Below, piece after piece: positions 53,370 through 61,100 of a stretch of 64,000 nt of DNA. The first letter of the stretch is position 1. Every line of letters starts with the position of its first letter. The notes under the pieces were generated by a model that saw only the letters and a list, made by a program, of their open reading frames with translations, was not told the origin of the DNA and ran no database searches. Origin of the DNA: Bacteroidia bacterium (GTDB taxonomy: Bacteria > Bacteroidota > Bacteroidia > Bacteroidales > UBA932); NCBI GenBank assembly GCA_021153285.1, contig JAGKTT010000001.1, forward strand, positions 1 to 64,000. The letters are read 5' to 3'. The position numbers and the translations under genes were made by a program.

Positions 53370-54416
53370 TTATTTCTGAAATTCCTTGATACGTTGTTCC
53401 TCGCTCATACGGCAGATAAGGATCCTGCCGGCACGCTCCACCACGATACTGTCCTCTATGCCCTCCAGGACTACGCTGGCTGCATCAGGTGCGTGCACGA
53501 TACAGCCCTTGCACTCATACAGATGCACATTCTTTCCGACTACTGCATTTCCATCCTCATCGTGCGGGAGAAGGGTCCAGAGAGAGCCCCAGGTACCGAC
53601 ATCGCTCCACCCGAAATCAGAAGGATATGTATAAATGTAATCAGCTTTCTCCATCACCGCATAGTCTATGGAAATCTTCTCGCAGGTAGGGAAAATATCT
53701 GCAACCGTATCTTTTTCATTTTCAGTATAGAAGGACTCCGCCATACGGTCCATCTTGGATGCAAGTTCAGGTGTAAAACGCCTCAATGATCCGACGATAG
53801 TATCTACGTTCCACACAAAGATTCCTGCATTCCAGAAATAATTGCCTGCATCCAGATACTGTCTGGCAGTATCGACATCCGGCTTCTCACGAAATGACTC
53901 GACCGCACAGATTTCGGATTCAGCCAGCTGCTCAGCTGCTGCAATATATCCATATCCCGTTTCCGGTCTGGTAGGCTTGATTCCGAGAGTGACCACCCTC
54001 TCCCCTTCCGAAGCGAAGCGGATGGCATTGCCGATTATCCTGCGGAACTCCTCCGTATTGATCACCAATGCATCAGATGGAGTAACTACGATATTGGCCT
54101 GAGGATGCTTTGCCATAATCTTCCAGCAGGCATATGCTATACAAGGAGCGGTATTTCGGGCACAAGGCTCAGAAAGTATATTGTGATGCGGGATCTCCGG
54201 AATCTGCGTCTTCACTATATCCACATAATCCTCACTAGTCACTACCCACATATTCTCCAGAGGACAAAGCGGAGCAAATCTCTCCACCGTCATCTGGATC
54301 ATCGTCTTTCCGCTTCCCATCACATCCACGAACTGCTTCGGATACTCCGGGGTACTCATCGGCCAGAACCGGCTTCCGATTCCACCTGCCATTATGACTA
54401 TATGTGTGTTGTTCAT
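53370..54416 (-). CDS. manC: Mannose-1-phosphate guanylyltransferase
   Basis: 348 aa, the single-domain form without the isomerase part. Nucleotidyltransferase signature MAGGIGSRFWPMSTPEYPKQF at the N-terminus, then EPCARNTAPCIAYACW, VTPSDALV, ESFREKPD, WNAGIFVW and SIDYAVMEK. Makes GDP-mannose from Man-1-P and GTP for the surface polysaccharide. It starts a four-gene operon with ugd, an aminotransferase and the PF14907-like protein, under the promoter at 54469-54501. Confidence 0.95.
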   Translation of the reverse strand: MNNTHIVIMAGGIGSRFWPMSTPEYPKQFVDVMGSGKTMIQMTVERFAPLCPLENMWVVTSEDYVDIVKTQIPEIPHHNILSEPCARNTAPCIAYACWKIMAKHPQANIVVTPSDALVINTEEFRRIIGNAIRFASEGERVVTLGIKPTRPETGYGYIAAAEQLAESEICAVESFREKPDVDTARQYLDAGNYFWNAGIFVWNVDTIVGSLRRFTPELASKMDRMAESFYTENEKDTVADIFPTCEKISIDYAVMEKADYIYTYPSDFGWSDVGTWGSLWTLLPHDEDGNAVVGKNVHLYECKGCIVHAPDAASVVLEGIEDSIVVERAGRILICRMSEEQRIKEFQK

Positions 54417-54468
54417 CAGTTGCTAAATCGTTTACACAAGACTAAACTTCACTTTTCGCAATAAATAA

Positions 54469-54501
54469 CAAAGATAATACTTTATCACGATAACAATCAA
54501 A
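54469..54501 (-). promoter_or_regulatory. Promoter of the manC-ugd operon
   Basis: Minus strand: TTTG (54501-54498), 21-nt spacer, TATCTTTG (54476-54469). Leader about 46 nt to the ATG at 54416. It lies back-to-back with the small RNA promoter at 54519-54548. Confidence 0.65.
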
Positions 54502-54518
54502 AATATAAAATCCAGCTA

Positions 54519-54548
54519 TTGTATTTCTAACGAAAACCCCTACCTTTG
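54519..54548 (+). promoter_or_regulatory. Promoter of a candidate small RNA
   Basis: TTG (54519-54521), 19 nt, TACCTTTG (54541-54548), a full Bacteroidota consensus on the plus strand where no protein gene follows. Confidence 0.65.
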
Positions 54549-54554
54549 TAAAGA

Positions 54555-54692
54555 GATTTAAGACGCAAGACGGATGAGGTATATCGAAAAGTGCAAAGAC
54601 CTCGCCCCGAGCCTCACGAAAAAAAGTAAACATCCGCTGCGCATTCTTGAGGCAAATCATAGGGATGCCGTTATGGCATCCTTTTATATTTT
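54555..54692 (+). ncRNA. Candidate structured small RNA, about 135 nt
   Basis: It starts a few bases past the promoter at 54519-54548 and ends in a terminator hairpin (54661-54683) with a T-rich tail. Inside are nested complementary blocks: CGGATG (54571-54576) with CATCCG (54631-54636), enclosing GAGGT (54576-54580) with ACCTC (54599-54603). No credible protein is encoded: the only plus-strand frame is a 50-codon ORF of unremarkable composition starting at 54574. The 3' end overlaps the last bases of the convergent HTH gene. I do not recognise an Rfam family, and 6S, SRP or tmRNA marks are absent. Confidence 0.55.
54661..54692 (+). terminator. Terminator of the candidate small RNA
   Basis: AGGGATGCC (54661-54669), loop GTTAT, GGCATCCTT (54675-54683), then TTATATTTT. 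9-bp stem with one G-U. Confidence 0.7.
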
Positions 54693-55361
54693 CAATGCTG
54701 TGATACAATACTGCACTTTCTCGTGAGTCCTGCGCCTTACCCCAACAGTCATCTTAATTACACCTATCCCGACACAATCATATTTCATAACAATCATCTT
54801 TTCGAATGGCTTTTGATTGCCATTGTTCTTGCCCTCAGCTATCCACGCGACCTTTGCATTAGTCAGTATGGCATCCAGCTGCAAGACCGCCAACGTGGAC
54901 AAGTAACTCCTGGAAGCGTGTGTACAAGTCTCAGTAATTGAAACAAAACGAATGTTAATATCCTCCTTCAGCGACAAATTATACCTTTTAAGAGACGGAT
55001 TACGTAATTTCCAATTATGATAATATTTGGAAATAATCAGTCTCCGTCTCTCAATGTCCTCAGGAGAATCTCCTATAGGCACATCTTCCGGCCTGATCTC
55101 CTCGCCCTCTTCATTCACTTTGCAATGTAATTCAGACCGCGATAACTCGAAAACATCCTGTTCTTCCACATATCCCACCAGCAAGCCCAACGGTACTTCC
55201 AATACTTCTGCTACACGAGCAATAATTTCCAGATTGTTAGTTCTAAAGAGCGCATTCACATTCTGCCTCTGAATCCCCATCCTCCGAGCGAATTCGGACT
55301 TTGTCATACCCAACTGTTCAAGAAGGAACGCCCCCTTTTCCTCAAAATAAATTCCTTTCAT
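54684..55361 (-). CDS. Helix-turn-helix (XRE-like) regulator with conserved C-terminal domain
   Basis: 225 aa. Residues 10-65 are an XRE-type HTH (QLGMTKSEFARRMGIQRQNV, then NLEIIARVAEVLEVPLGLLVG). A middle acidic linker leads to a C-terminal domain with YLSTLAVLQLDAILTNAKVA, FEKMIVMKYDCVGIGVIKMT and VGVRRRTHEKVQYCIT, a pattern I recall from Bacteroides HTH proteins of unknown ligand. Its promoter contains an 18-bp palindrome and leaves almost no leader, which points to autorepression. It lies between manC and the polysaccharide cluster, so it may control either. Confidence 0.75.
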   Translation of the reverse strand: MKGIYFEEKGAFLLEQLGMTKSEFARRMGIQRQNVNALFRTNNLEIIARVAEVLEVPLGLLVGYVEEQDVFELSRSELHCKVNEEGEEIRPEDVPIGDSPEDIERRRLIISKYYHNWKLRNPSLKRYNLSLKEDINIRFVSITETCTHASRSYLSTLAVLQLDAILTNAKVAWIAEGKNNGNQKPFEKMIVMKYDCVGIGVIKMTVGVRRRTHEKVQYCITALKI

Positions 55362-55365
55362 AAAG

Positions 55366-55396
55366 CAAAAGTAATGTAATATTCCAATATTACAAA
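55366..55396 (-). promoter_or_regulatory. HTH gene promoter with palindromic operator
   Basis: Minus strand: TTTG (55396-55393), 19 nt, TACTTTTG (55373-55366). The spacer is almost filled by GTAATATTCCAATATTAC (55376-55393), 8-bp perfect arms around two bases. The -7 box ends 5 nt before the ATG at 55361, so the mRNA is leaderless or nearly so. Confidence 0.75.
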
Positions 55397-55405
55397 CTTG
55401 CTCTA

Positions 55406-56716
55406 TTATTTTTCCACCGCTTCTTTAATACAATCGACAATATATCTCACATCATCGTCAGTCACAGCTGGTCCTGCCGGCAAGCAGAAACCGACCTTGA
55501 AGATTTCCTCTGAAACGCCATTTACATATGCCACAGCATCTGCATATACAGGCTGCTTATGCATTGGTTTCCAAACAGGACGACATTCCACCTTCTTCTC
55601 CAGCATAAATACGCGCAAAGCCTCGACATTATCGTTTGGCTGACAATCAGTAATCGCACTATCTACAGACTTGATTACACCAGCCGCACCACCTACTGCA
55701 CTCTTAATCACCTCCTTATAGGCATTTTCCTGACCCACAATCCTCACAGAAGGATCTAAAGTAGCAGCACATAGCCAGAAATTAGAATCATATCTAGGGT
55801 CTGCAGGCTGATCGTGCAGAGTCACCCCAGGTACATCAGCCAATAATTCACGATACAGCTGCTGCACGTGTTTATGATGAGCAATATGATCATCCAAAAC
55901 TGTCATCTGACCACGACCTATACCGGCACAAACATTACTCATTCTGTAATTGTATCCGATAGCAGTATGCTCATAGTAAGGATATGCATCACGAGCTTGG
56001 GTCGCATACCACATAATTTCATTAGCATCCTCTACGTTCCGGCAAATCAATGCACCACCACCAGAGGTCGTAATCATCTTATTACCATTGAACGAAAGCA
56101 CTCCATAACGGCCGAATGTACCCAGAACCTGTCCGTTAAAACGTGAGCCCATTCCTTCTGCAGCATCCTCAATGACAGGAATACCATACTTATCCGCAAT
56201 CGCCATGATCCTCTCACAGTCATAAGGCATACCATAAAGAGCAACAGGGATTATAGCCTTTGGATATTTACCTGTCTTCTCCTTACGTTCAATGATAGCC
56301 TTTTCAAGCAATTCGGGATCCATATTCCAGGTATCAGGCTCTGAATCAATAAACACCGGCTTGGCACCGAGATATGTAATAGGATGTGATGAAGCACAGA
56401 AAGTGAAGCTCTGCACCAACACCTCATCACCGGCCTTCACGCCACACGAGATCAATGCCAAGTGTACAGCTGCAGTACCCGCAGACAAACAAACCACCTT
56501 ACGATCCTTCCATTCTGTCATTTCGAGCGAAGCCGAAGGATGAGTCGAGAAATCTCTCCTATTAACAAAAGCAGCCAGATCTCCTTCAAAAGCATTCACA
56601 TTAGGTCCCATCGGAACAACCCAATTCGTATCAAAGGCTTCCTTAACATATTTCTGCTCCATACCAGACTCACTCATATGAGCAAGGCACAGATAAATCA
56701 TTTTTCTCTCTGACAT
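55406..56716 (-). CDS. DegT/DnrJ/EryC1/StrS aminotransferase with repeat insertion
   Basis: 436 aa. Sugar aminotransferase blocks: DTNWVVPMGPNVNAFEGDLA, LSAGTAAVHLALI, FTFCASSHPITYLGAKPVFID, IEDAAEGMGS, and the PLP-lysine motif SFNGNKMITTSGGGAL (Lys near residue 210). It aminates a keto sugar of the surface polysaccharide, with the product close to the AmmcA/PglE type in pairing with a PglC-like sugar transferase. Residues about 52-68 (NRRDFSTHPSASLEMTE) replace a normally short loop and come from a dispersed repeat inserted in frame (56517-56555). It follows the sugar transferase gene by 23 nt. Confidence 0.92.
   Translation of the reverse strand: MSERKMIYLCLAHMSESGMEQKYVKEAFDTNWVVPMGPNVNAFEGDLAAFVNRRDFSTHPSASLEMTEWKDRKVVCLSAGTAAVHLALISCGVKAGDEVLVQSFTFCASSHPITYLGAKPVFIDSEPDTWNMDPELLEKAIIERKEKTGKYPKAIIPVALYGMPYDCERIMAIADKYGIPVIEDAAEGMGSRFNGQVLGTFGRYGVLSFNGNKMITTSGGGALICRNVEDANEIMWYATQARDAYPYYEHTAIGYNYRMSNVCAGIGRGQMTVLDDHIAHHKHVQQLYRELLADVPGVTLHDQPADPRYDSNFWLCAATLDPSVRIVGQENAYKEVIKSAVGGAAGVIKSVDSAITDCQPNDNVEALRVFMLEKKVECRPVWKPMHKQPVYADAVAYVNGVSEEIFKVGFCLPAGPAVTDDDVRYIVDCIKEAVEK
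56517..56555. repeat. Dispersed repeat inside the DegT aminotransferase gene
   Basis: GTCATTTCGAGCGAAGCCGA, then AGGATGAGTCGAGAAATCT. In the reading frame it encodes DFSTHPSASLEMT. A relative of the GTCATTCTGAGCG units elsewhere in the window. Confidence 0.8.
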
Positions 56717-56739
56717 ACTATCTATGTATTATATCATTC

Positions 56740-57432
56740 TTAAATCTCTTCACCCGCATACTCAATCTTCATACCCAGGACAGTAGCGAATATCATCTGA
56801 ATATCCTTGATAAAACTGTAATTGCGATAGTAGTAGCAATTCAAACGAACTTTATCGGGATAAATAAAATTATCATTATACCACACAGCGATCTCCTGAT
56901 CACTCATAGCAGAGAAATCCGGGGCATTTTCATACCTTGCCACCAATTCATTCTTTCCTGCTTTGATATCGGCAACGAATCCCGCAATCATTTCATCCTC
57001 AACACGGTATTTCAATGTAGCTGGTCCAGTAATACCGGGGCGAAGCTTGAGGACATCGCGATCTTTCCCTTCTAACTTATCTGCATACCCGGGAACATCA
57101 GGACGAGGACCTACAAAACTCATATTTCCAATCAAAACATCCCACAAGCCAGGTAGCTCGTCTATCTTGTAATGACGAAGCTTTGCGCCGAATGGGGTAA
57201 TACGGGAATCACCTGCCACTGATACCGTGGAGCCATTATGATTGACTGTCATTGTACGAAACTTATGACAATTAAACAACTTGCCATCCTTTCCCACACG
57301 TTTCTGGACAAAGAACGCAGGACCACCGGGCATCTTGATCTTAATCATTATCGCCACTAATGGATACACCCACCAAATTAATAACAGCCCACATAAAGCA
57401 GCCAGCCTATCAAAAATCCATTTAAGAATCAT
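56740..57432 (-). CDS. Initiating sugar transferase (PF02397, PglC/WcaJ-like)
   Basis: 230 aa. One N-terminal membrane helix (LCGLLLIWWVYPLVAIMIKI), then KRVGKDGKLFNCHKFRTMTV, DELPGLWDVLIGNMSFVGPRPDVPGY and RPGITGPATLKYR, the phosphoglycosyl transferase core. It moves a sugar-1-phosphate from a UDP-sugar to undecaprenyl phosphate, the first step of repeat-unit assembly. Short form without the extra N-terminal helices of WcaJ. Starts inside the end of the upstream glycosyltransferase (4-nt overlap). Confidence 0.93.
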   Translation of the reverse strand: MILKWIFDRLAALCGLLLIWWVYPLVAIMIKIKMPGGPAFFVQKRVGKDGKLFNCHKFRTMTVNHNGSTVSVAGDSRITPFGAKLRHYKIDELPGLWDVLIGNMSFVGPRPDVPGYADKLEGKDRDVLKLRPGITGPATLKYRVEDEMIAGFVADIKAGKNELVARYENAPDFSAMSDQEIAVWYNDNFIYPDKVRLNCYYYRNYSFIKDIQMIFATVLGMKIEYAGEEI

Positions 57433-58211
57433 ACGATATATTTCTTTACATAAAATAACTTCTTAAAAACTCCGAACACCATATTCCATACAGTTAGCCA
57501 AAGTGCGCAGATCGCATTGTTCCCATTTGCCTCGTGAAACAACTTATAATGCCATTTTATCAAAGTGACATATCCGTGAGTAGAGATACTGCCGGCCCGT
57601 CCTCTTCTATACATTGCCAACGGCTCAGGAAGTAAATAACAATCGACCTTATGGCACACTTTTAACCACATCGCATAATCGTTATTCTTCTTGATGTCAG
57701 CAATCTGAAGGAGCCCTACCTTGTCTGCATCATACATCACTGTCAAGCAACCAGGCCAACAGAAACGATACATTCCCCTACGGCTTATATATTTTGGCCC
57801 ACTGATACGAATACCAATCTCATTACCATATTCGTCCATCTCAAGATACTCTGTATACGAAAAATGACATGCTTTATCAAGCATAAACTTTATCTGCTTA
57901 TATAGTTTATCCGGCAGCCATAAATCATCAGCATCAAGGAATGCAATCCACTTCCCTGTTGCTACCTTTAATGCGTTGTTTCTTGCAATAGCAGCCCCAC
58001 TATTGCGCTGATTACAGATATACTTGATACGATAGTCCTTCTCCAAATAAGGAGCTATCACCTCCTTGGTGCTATCCGTACTACAATCATCTGAAATTAT
58101 CATCTCCCAATTCTGATATGTCTGTTCCTGAACAGAACGTATTGCCTCAGAAATAAATGAAGCACAATTCCAGGTAGGGGTAATGATACTTACCAATCCG
58201 TAATCTTGCAT
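57429..58211 (-). CDS. Family 2 glycosyltransferase
   Basis: 260 aa from the ATG at 58211; an upstream TTG at 58253 would add 14 residues. GT-A fold marks: VSIITPTWNCASFISEAIRS, QNWEMIISDDCSTDSTKEV, ARNNALKVATGKWIAFLDADDLW (DXD), and an RRGRAGSISTHG loop. It adds one sugar to the lipid-linked repeat unit at the cytoplasmic face. The C-terminus has a hydrophobic stretch that may associate with the membrane. Confidence 0.9.
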   Translation of the reverse strand: MQDYGLVSIITPTWNCASFISEAIRSVQEQTYQNWEMIISDDCSTDSTKEVIAPYLEKDYRIKYICNQRNSGAAIARNNALKVATGKWIAFLDADDLWLPDKLYKQIKFMLDKACHFSYTEYLEMDEYGNEIGIRISGPKYISRRGMYRFCWPGCLTVMYDADKVGLLQIADIKKNNDYAMWLKVCHKVDCYLLPEPLAMYRRGRAGSISTHGYVTLIKWHYKLFHEANGNNAICALWLTVWNMVFGVFKKLFYVKKYIV

Positions 58212-58249
58212 ATCTCCTAATAATTCTTTCTTACTTTCAGTAACATAAA

Positions 58250-59044
58250 TCAATAATCCCCTCTAGCCATTGCCTCTATATTCAAAACGGCTTTTACCGT
58301 TGTATTTGATATAAGTTTGCGAAATGGATATAGAATCTTTATAACGAAACCAAACCACCATTTATAATGCACATTTAAACGACAATAAGCTTTTCGAAAA
58401 TTGAACTTATCAATCAGAAAAGGCTGTATATTTGAATGGTTAGTTATCGATCGTGCACCATCGTTAACATACTTAAGACCTCTTTCCTCCAAATAATACC
58501 GATTCATTTCATAAATCAACCCGTAGTAAGCATAGAGTTTCTGATATTTCGGAATAGCCTTCATAGTGCGAAATTCACAGCTTTCGTCTGTTACTGCATT
58601 CATACAGAAAGCGACCATCTTATCTGTCTCTATATCAAAACATGCCCAATATTCATTTTCTTCAGAATTTTTGAGACGTATCTCAAATTCACTTCTAGTT
58701 GGAGGTATGGCTTGCACCTTATAGCCATCTAATGCTTCGATGTAAACCTCATATCCATCTTTCAAGATACACTCTGGCGAGATCTTTTGCACTCTCATTG
58801 TCTTGAAACATTTCTTTACCTGATTACGCATCTTTGAAGATAGTTCATCCATACCACCAAATGAGTCTTTGATGACATACCAAAAAGAAGTTATTTCAGA
58901 ACAATCAAACTCGAATGAATTTCTTATTATAAGCCCTCCTTGATCAAACAAAGCTGCAGATTCTTTTAAAGATAATTGCTGTTCTTTATGAGGATCTAAA
59001 TCGTAAATCCAAGCATGCTTATATAATCTATACTTCTCAATCAT
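58250..59044 (-). CDS. GNAT/FemAB-like protein of the polysaccharide cluster
   Basis: 264 aa. No clear family. It has DQGGLIIRNSFEFDCSEITS, SKMRNQVKKCFKTM, YWACFDIETDKMVAFCMNAV and a C-terminal LIDKFNFRKAYCRLNVHY, which read like the two-lobe GNAT fold of FemAB-type acyltransferases. Similar unnamed proteins occur in Bacteroidales polysaccharide loci. A role in acylating a sugar or attaching an amino acid is a guess. Overlaps the upstream GT2 gene by 8 nt. Confidence 0.6.
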   Translation of the reverse strand: MIEKYRLYKHAWIYDLDPHKEQQLSLKESAALFDQGGLIIRNSFEFDCSEITSFWYVIKDSFGGMDELSSKMRNQVKKCFKTMRVQKISPECILKDGYEVYIEALDGYKVQAIPPTRSEFEIRLKNSEENEYWACFDIETDKMVAFCMNAVTDESCEFRTMKAIPKYQKLYAYYGLIYEMNRYYLEERGLKYVNDGARSITNHSNIQPFLIDKFNFRKAYCRLNVHYKWWFGFVIKILYPFRKLISNTTVKAVLNIEAMARGDY

Positions 59045-59879
59045 GTAAAGTCTTTATTTTCTTGACGTAAGCAATTAACACCACCTTTATATCGGCAAGT
59101 ATTCGTGTCAAATAAAAATTAAAGTTATATCTTAATGGCGCAGACCAGAATATCTCTGAATAACATCTCATCATTCGGACAGAGTTTTTATATATATCTT
59201 TCATAGATCGATAACTTGTAACCGCCGAACCTTGACGGTACCTTCGATTGTAAACAGCTGAACTGTCAGAGAACTTGATTGACTTGATTCTATCAGAAAT
59301 CAAAAACATAAACAGGCTATCTTCACCATTCTTAAACCTGACATCAAAACGTCTATCCTTTATTATATTGACTGGTATCAGTTTCATCCATGGCCCCGAA
59401 AAATATTTACGGACCTTGGACATTAATGTTATGCGTTCCCTCCCTGAATATTTTCTATATACATCCGATAGTTTGAACGGAAAAGGGTCCTTAGCAAAAC
59501 CATCATTGAATGCTACGGCATTAGACAGTACGATTGTATCAGTTCCTCCAGCTTTCTCAAGCAATGAACTCAAGTATGTCGGTGATACATAATCATCATC
59601 ATCAATAAACGCGATGAAATCTCCTGCAGCAGTATCCAATGCAATATTACGCGCATTAGAGACTCCAGGATAGTCTGTCTGTATGAATTTAATATTCATA
59701 TCGAACATATTTAAAGCAATATATCTCTCAATATCACTTTTCCAAGGCTCGCCACACCCGTTTAGAACAATAATGACTTCAAAAACATCCTTTGAAAGAG
59801 TCTGCGTGGCTAATGACTCCAAACATTCCCATATATAGTCTTGCGGTTTATAGGTGGGAACTATTACAGATATCTTCAT
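59037..59879 (-). CDS. Family 2 glycosyltransferase
   Basis: 280 aa from the ATG at 59879 (a GTG 6 nt upstream is less likely). KISVIVPTYKPQDYIWECLES, FEVIIVLNGCGEPW, GVSNARNIALDTAAGDFIAFIDDDDYVS (DXD) and a long C-terminal helical part with RYRQGSAVTSYRSMKDIYK. Transfers one sugar of the repeat unit. Overlaps the neighbouring GT4 gene by 4 nt. Confidence 0.9.
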   Translation of the reverse strand: MKISVIVPTYKPQDYIWECLESLATQTLSKDVFEVIIVLNGCGEPWKSDIERYIALNMFDMNIKFIQTDYPGVSNARNIALDTAAGDFIAFIDDDDYVSPTYLSSLLEKAGGTDTIVLSNAVAFNDGFAKDPFPFKLSDVYRKYSGRERITLMSKVRKYFSGPWMKLIPVNIIKDRRFDVRFKNGEDSLFMFLISDRIKSIKFSDSSAVYNRRYRQGSAVTSYRSMKDIYKNSVRMMRCYSEIFWSAPLRYNFNFYLTRILADIKVVLIAYVKKIKTLHD

Positions 59880-61093
59880 TGACACTCAATATTTATGAAA
59901 TCTATAATTCTCTTTGTCTGAGCAACTGAATTTTTTTGAGAAATAATGAAATTTCTACCGGCCTCAACTCTTGCGGCCAAGATATTTTTATCCAAAGATA
60001 AGACATTTGAAATACATTCTGCCAAGGCTTCAATACTCTCATCTTCTGGAGTGAACACATAATCATAATATTCCTCCGGAATTCCAGGCAAACGATTTAT
60101 TATTGTAGGCTTACCAGACAATAAATATTCCATAGTTTTAGATGGGAATGAATACTTGGTATACTCCCCTTCACTTGTTCTCGGATTCACTAAAACGGTT
60201 GCCTGACGCTGCATTTTCAAAGCTGTCTGACTATCAACAAGGCCGAAATATTTAATTCTATAATCCTGCTTGGCTGCTTCATTTATAGCGTCCTCTGAAT
60301 CCCCAGATCCGCATATCCATAGTTCTGCATCAATCGTTTTAAGCGACTGAAAGGCCTTTACTAAATTCATGACACCAAATATCTTTCTCAGAGTGCCTGT
60401 ATATAGAATTATTGTCTTATCCGGAATTTCGTTCTTTAATTCCACATCCATAGTTTCTACATCGACAATTCCTTCCATTACAATATGTCGCACAGGCTTT
60501 TCGATAAAATCCATCATTGCTTCAGTCAATAGAACAAGACCATCACTATTTGATGTCTTCTTCATTGACCTATTATTAAGATATCGCAACAGCGACGCTT
60601 TTACCCTACTCTGTTTATTCATTGATGACACCATAGATGGAATATCCGGAATAATCACCGTCTGAGTAATCCTTTTTCCGGTAAAATGACGGGCTAAATC
60701 AGCAGCCTTCATCAATCGGTTATCAGGGGTATTTATTATTATGTCCACTCTATCATCCTCACATTCTGACACCAACCTGATTATCTTGAAAGTTAATGCC
60801 AATGTCGACCATATTTCCTTAATGATCACAAGATTACAGAACCCTACTGAATGAATATGTGTATTTTTATATTCATAAGACTCAGCCTTGGTAAATATCT
60901 GCCTGTTATTATGAGGGTAAGAATAGACGCCTGGAATAGAGAGACATCGTAAATCTATATTATCTTGTTTACATAAACCATTGATAATGGAAAATTCAAA
61001 ATTATGATTAGACAGTCCTGCCTTACCAAAACTATTATACGAAATATCCTTTAATATTTGCTTAGCAAAGAAGCGTCCTAAAAAAAGTACCAT
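59876..61093 (-). CDS. Family 4 glycosyltransferase
   Basis: 405 aa. The N-terminal Rossmann lobe is less conserved; the C-terminal lobe has IILYTGTLRKIFGVMNLVKA, LWICGSGDSEDAINEA, YFGLVDSQTALKMQRQA, VNPRTSEGEYTKYSFPSKTM and YLLSGKPTIINRLPGIPEE, i.e. a GT-B retaining transferase with the EX7E-like site. AT-rich relative to the flanking metabolic genes, as often in polysaccharide loci. Confidence 0.9.
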   Translation of the reverse strand: MVLFLGRFFAKQILKDISYNSFGKAGLSNHNFEFSIINGLCKQDNIDLRCLSIPGVYSYPHNNRQIFTKAESYEYKNTHIHSVGFCNLVIIKEIWSTLALTFKIIRLVSECEDDRVDIIINTPDNRLMKAADLARHFTGKRITQTVIIPDIPSMVSSMNKQSRVKASLLRYLNNRSMKKTSNSDGLVLLTEAMMDFIEKPVRHIVMEGIVDVETMDVELKNEIPDKTIILYTGTLRKIFGVMNLVKAFQSLKTIDAELWICGSGDSEDAINEAAKQDYRIKYFGLVDSQTALKMQRQATVLVNPRTSEGEYTKYSFPSKTMEYLLSGKPTIINRLPGIPEEYYDYVFTPEDESIEALAECISNVLSLDKNILAARVEAGRNFIISQKNSVAQTKRIIDFINIECQ

Positions 61094-61100
61094 AAGAGTT

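Noticed and set aside
54442..54708. 88-codon minus-strand frame across the small RNA region
   Set aside because: Overlaps manC promoter and the terminator, atypical composition, no conserved pattern; the plus-strand RNA explains the region better.
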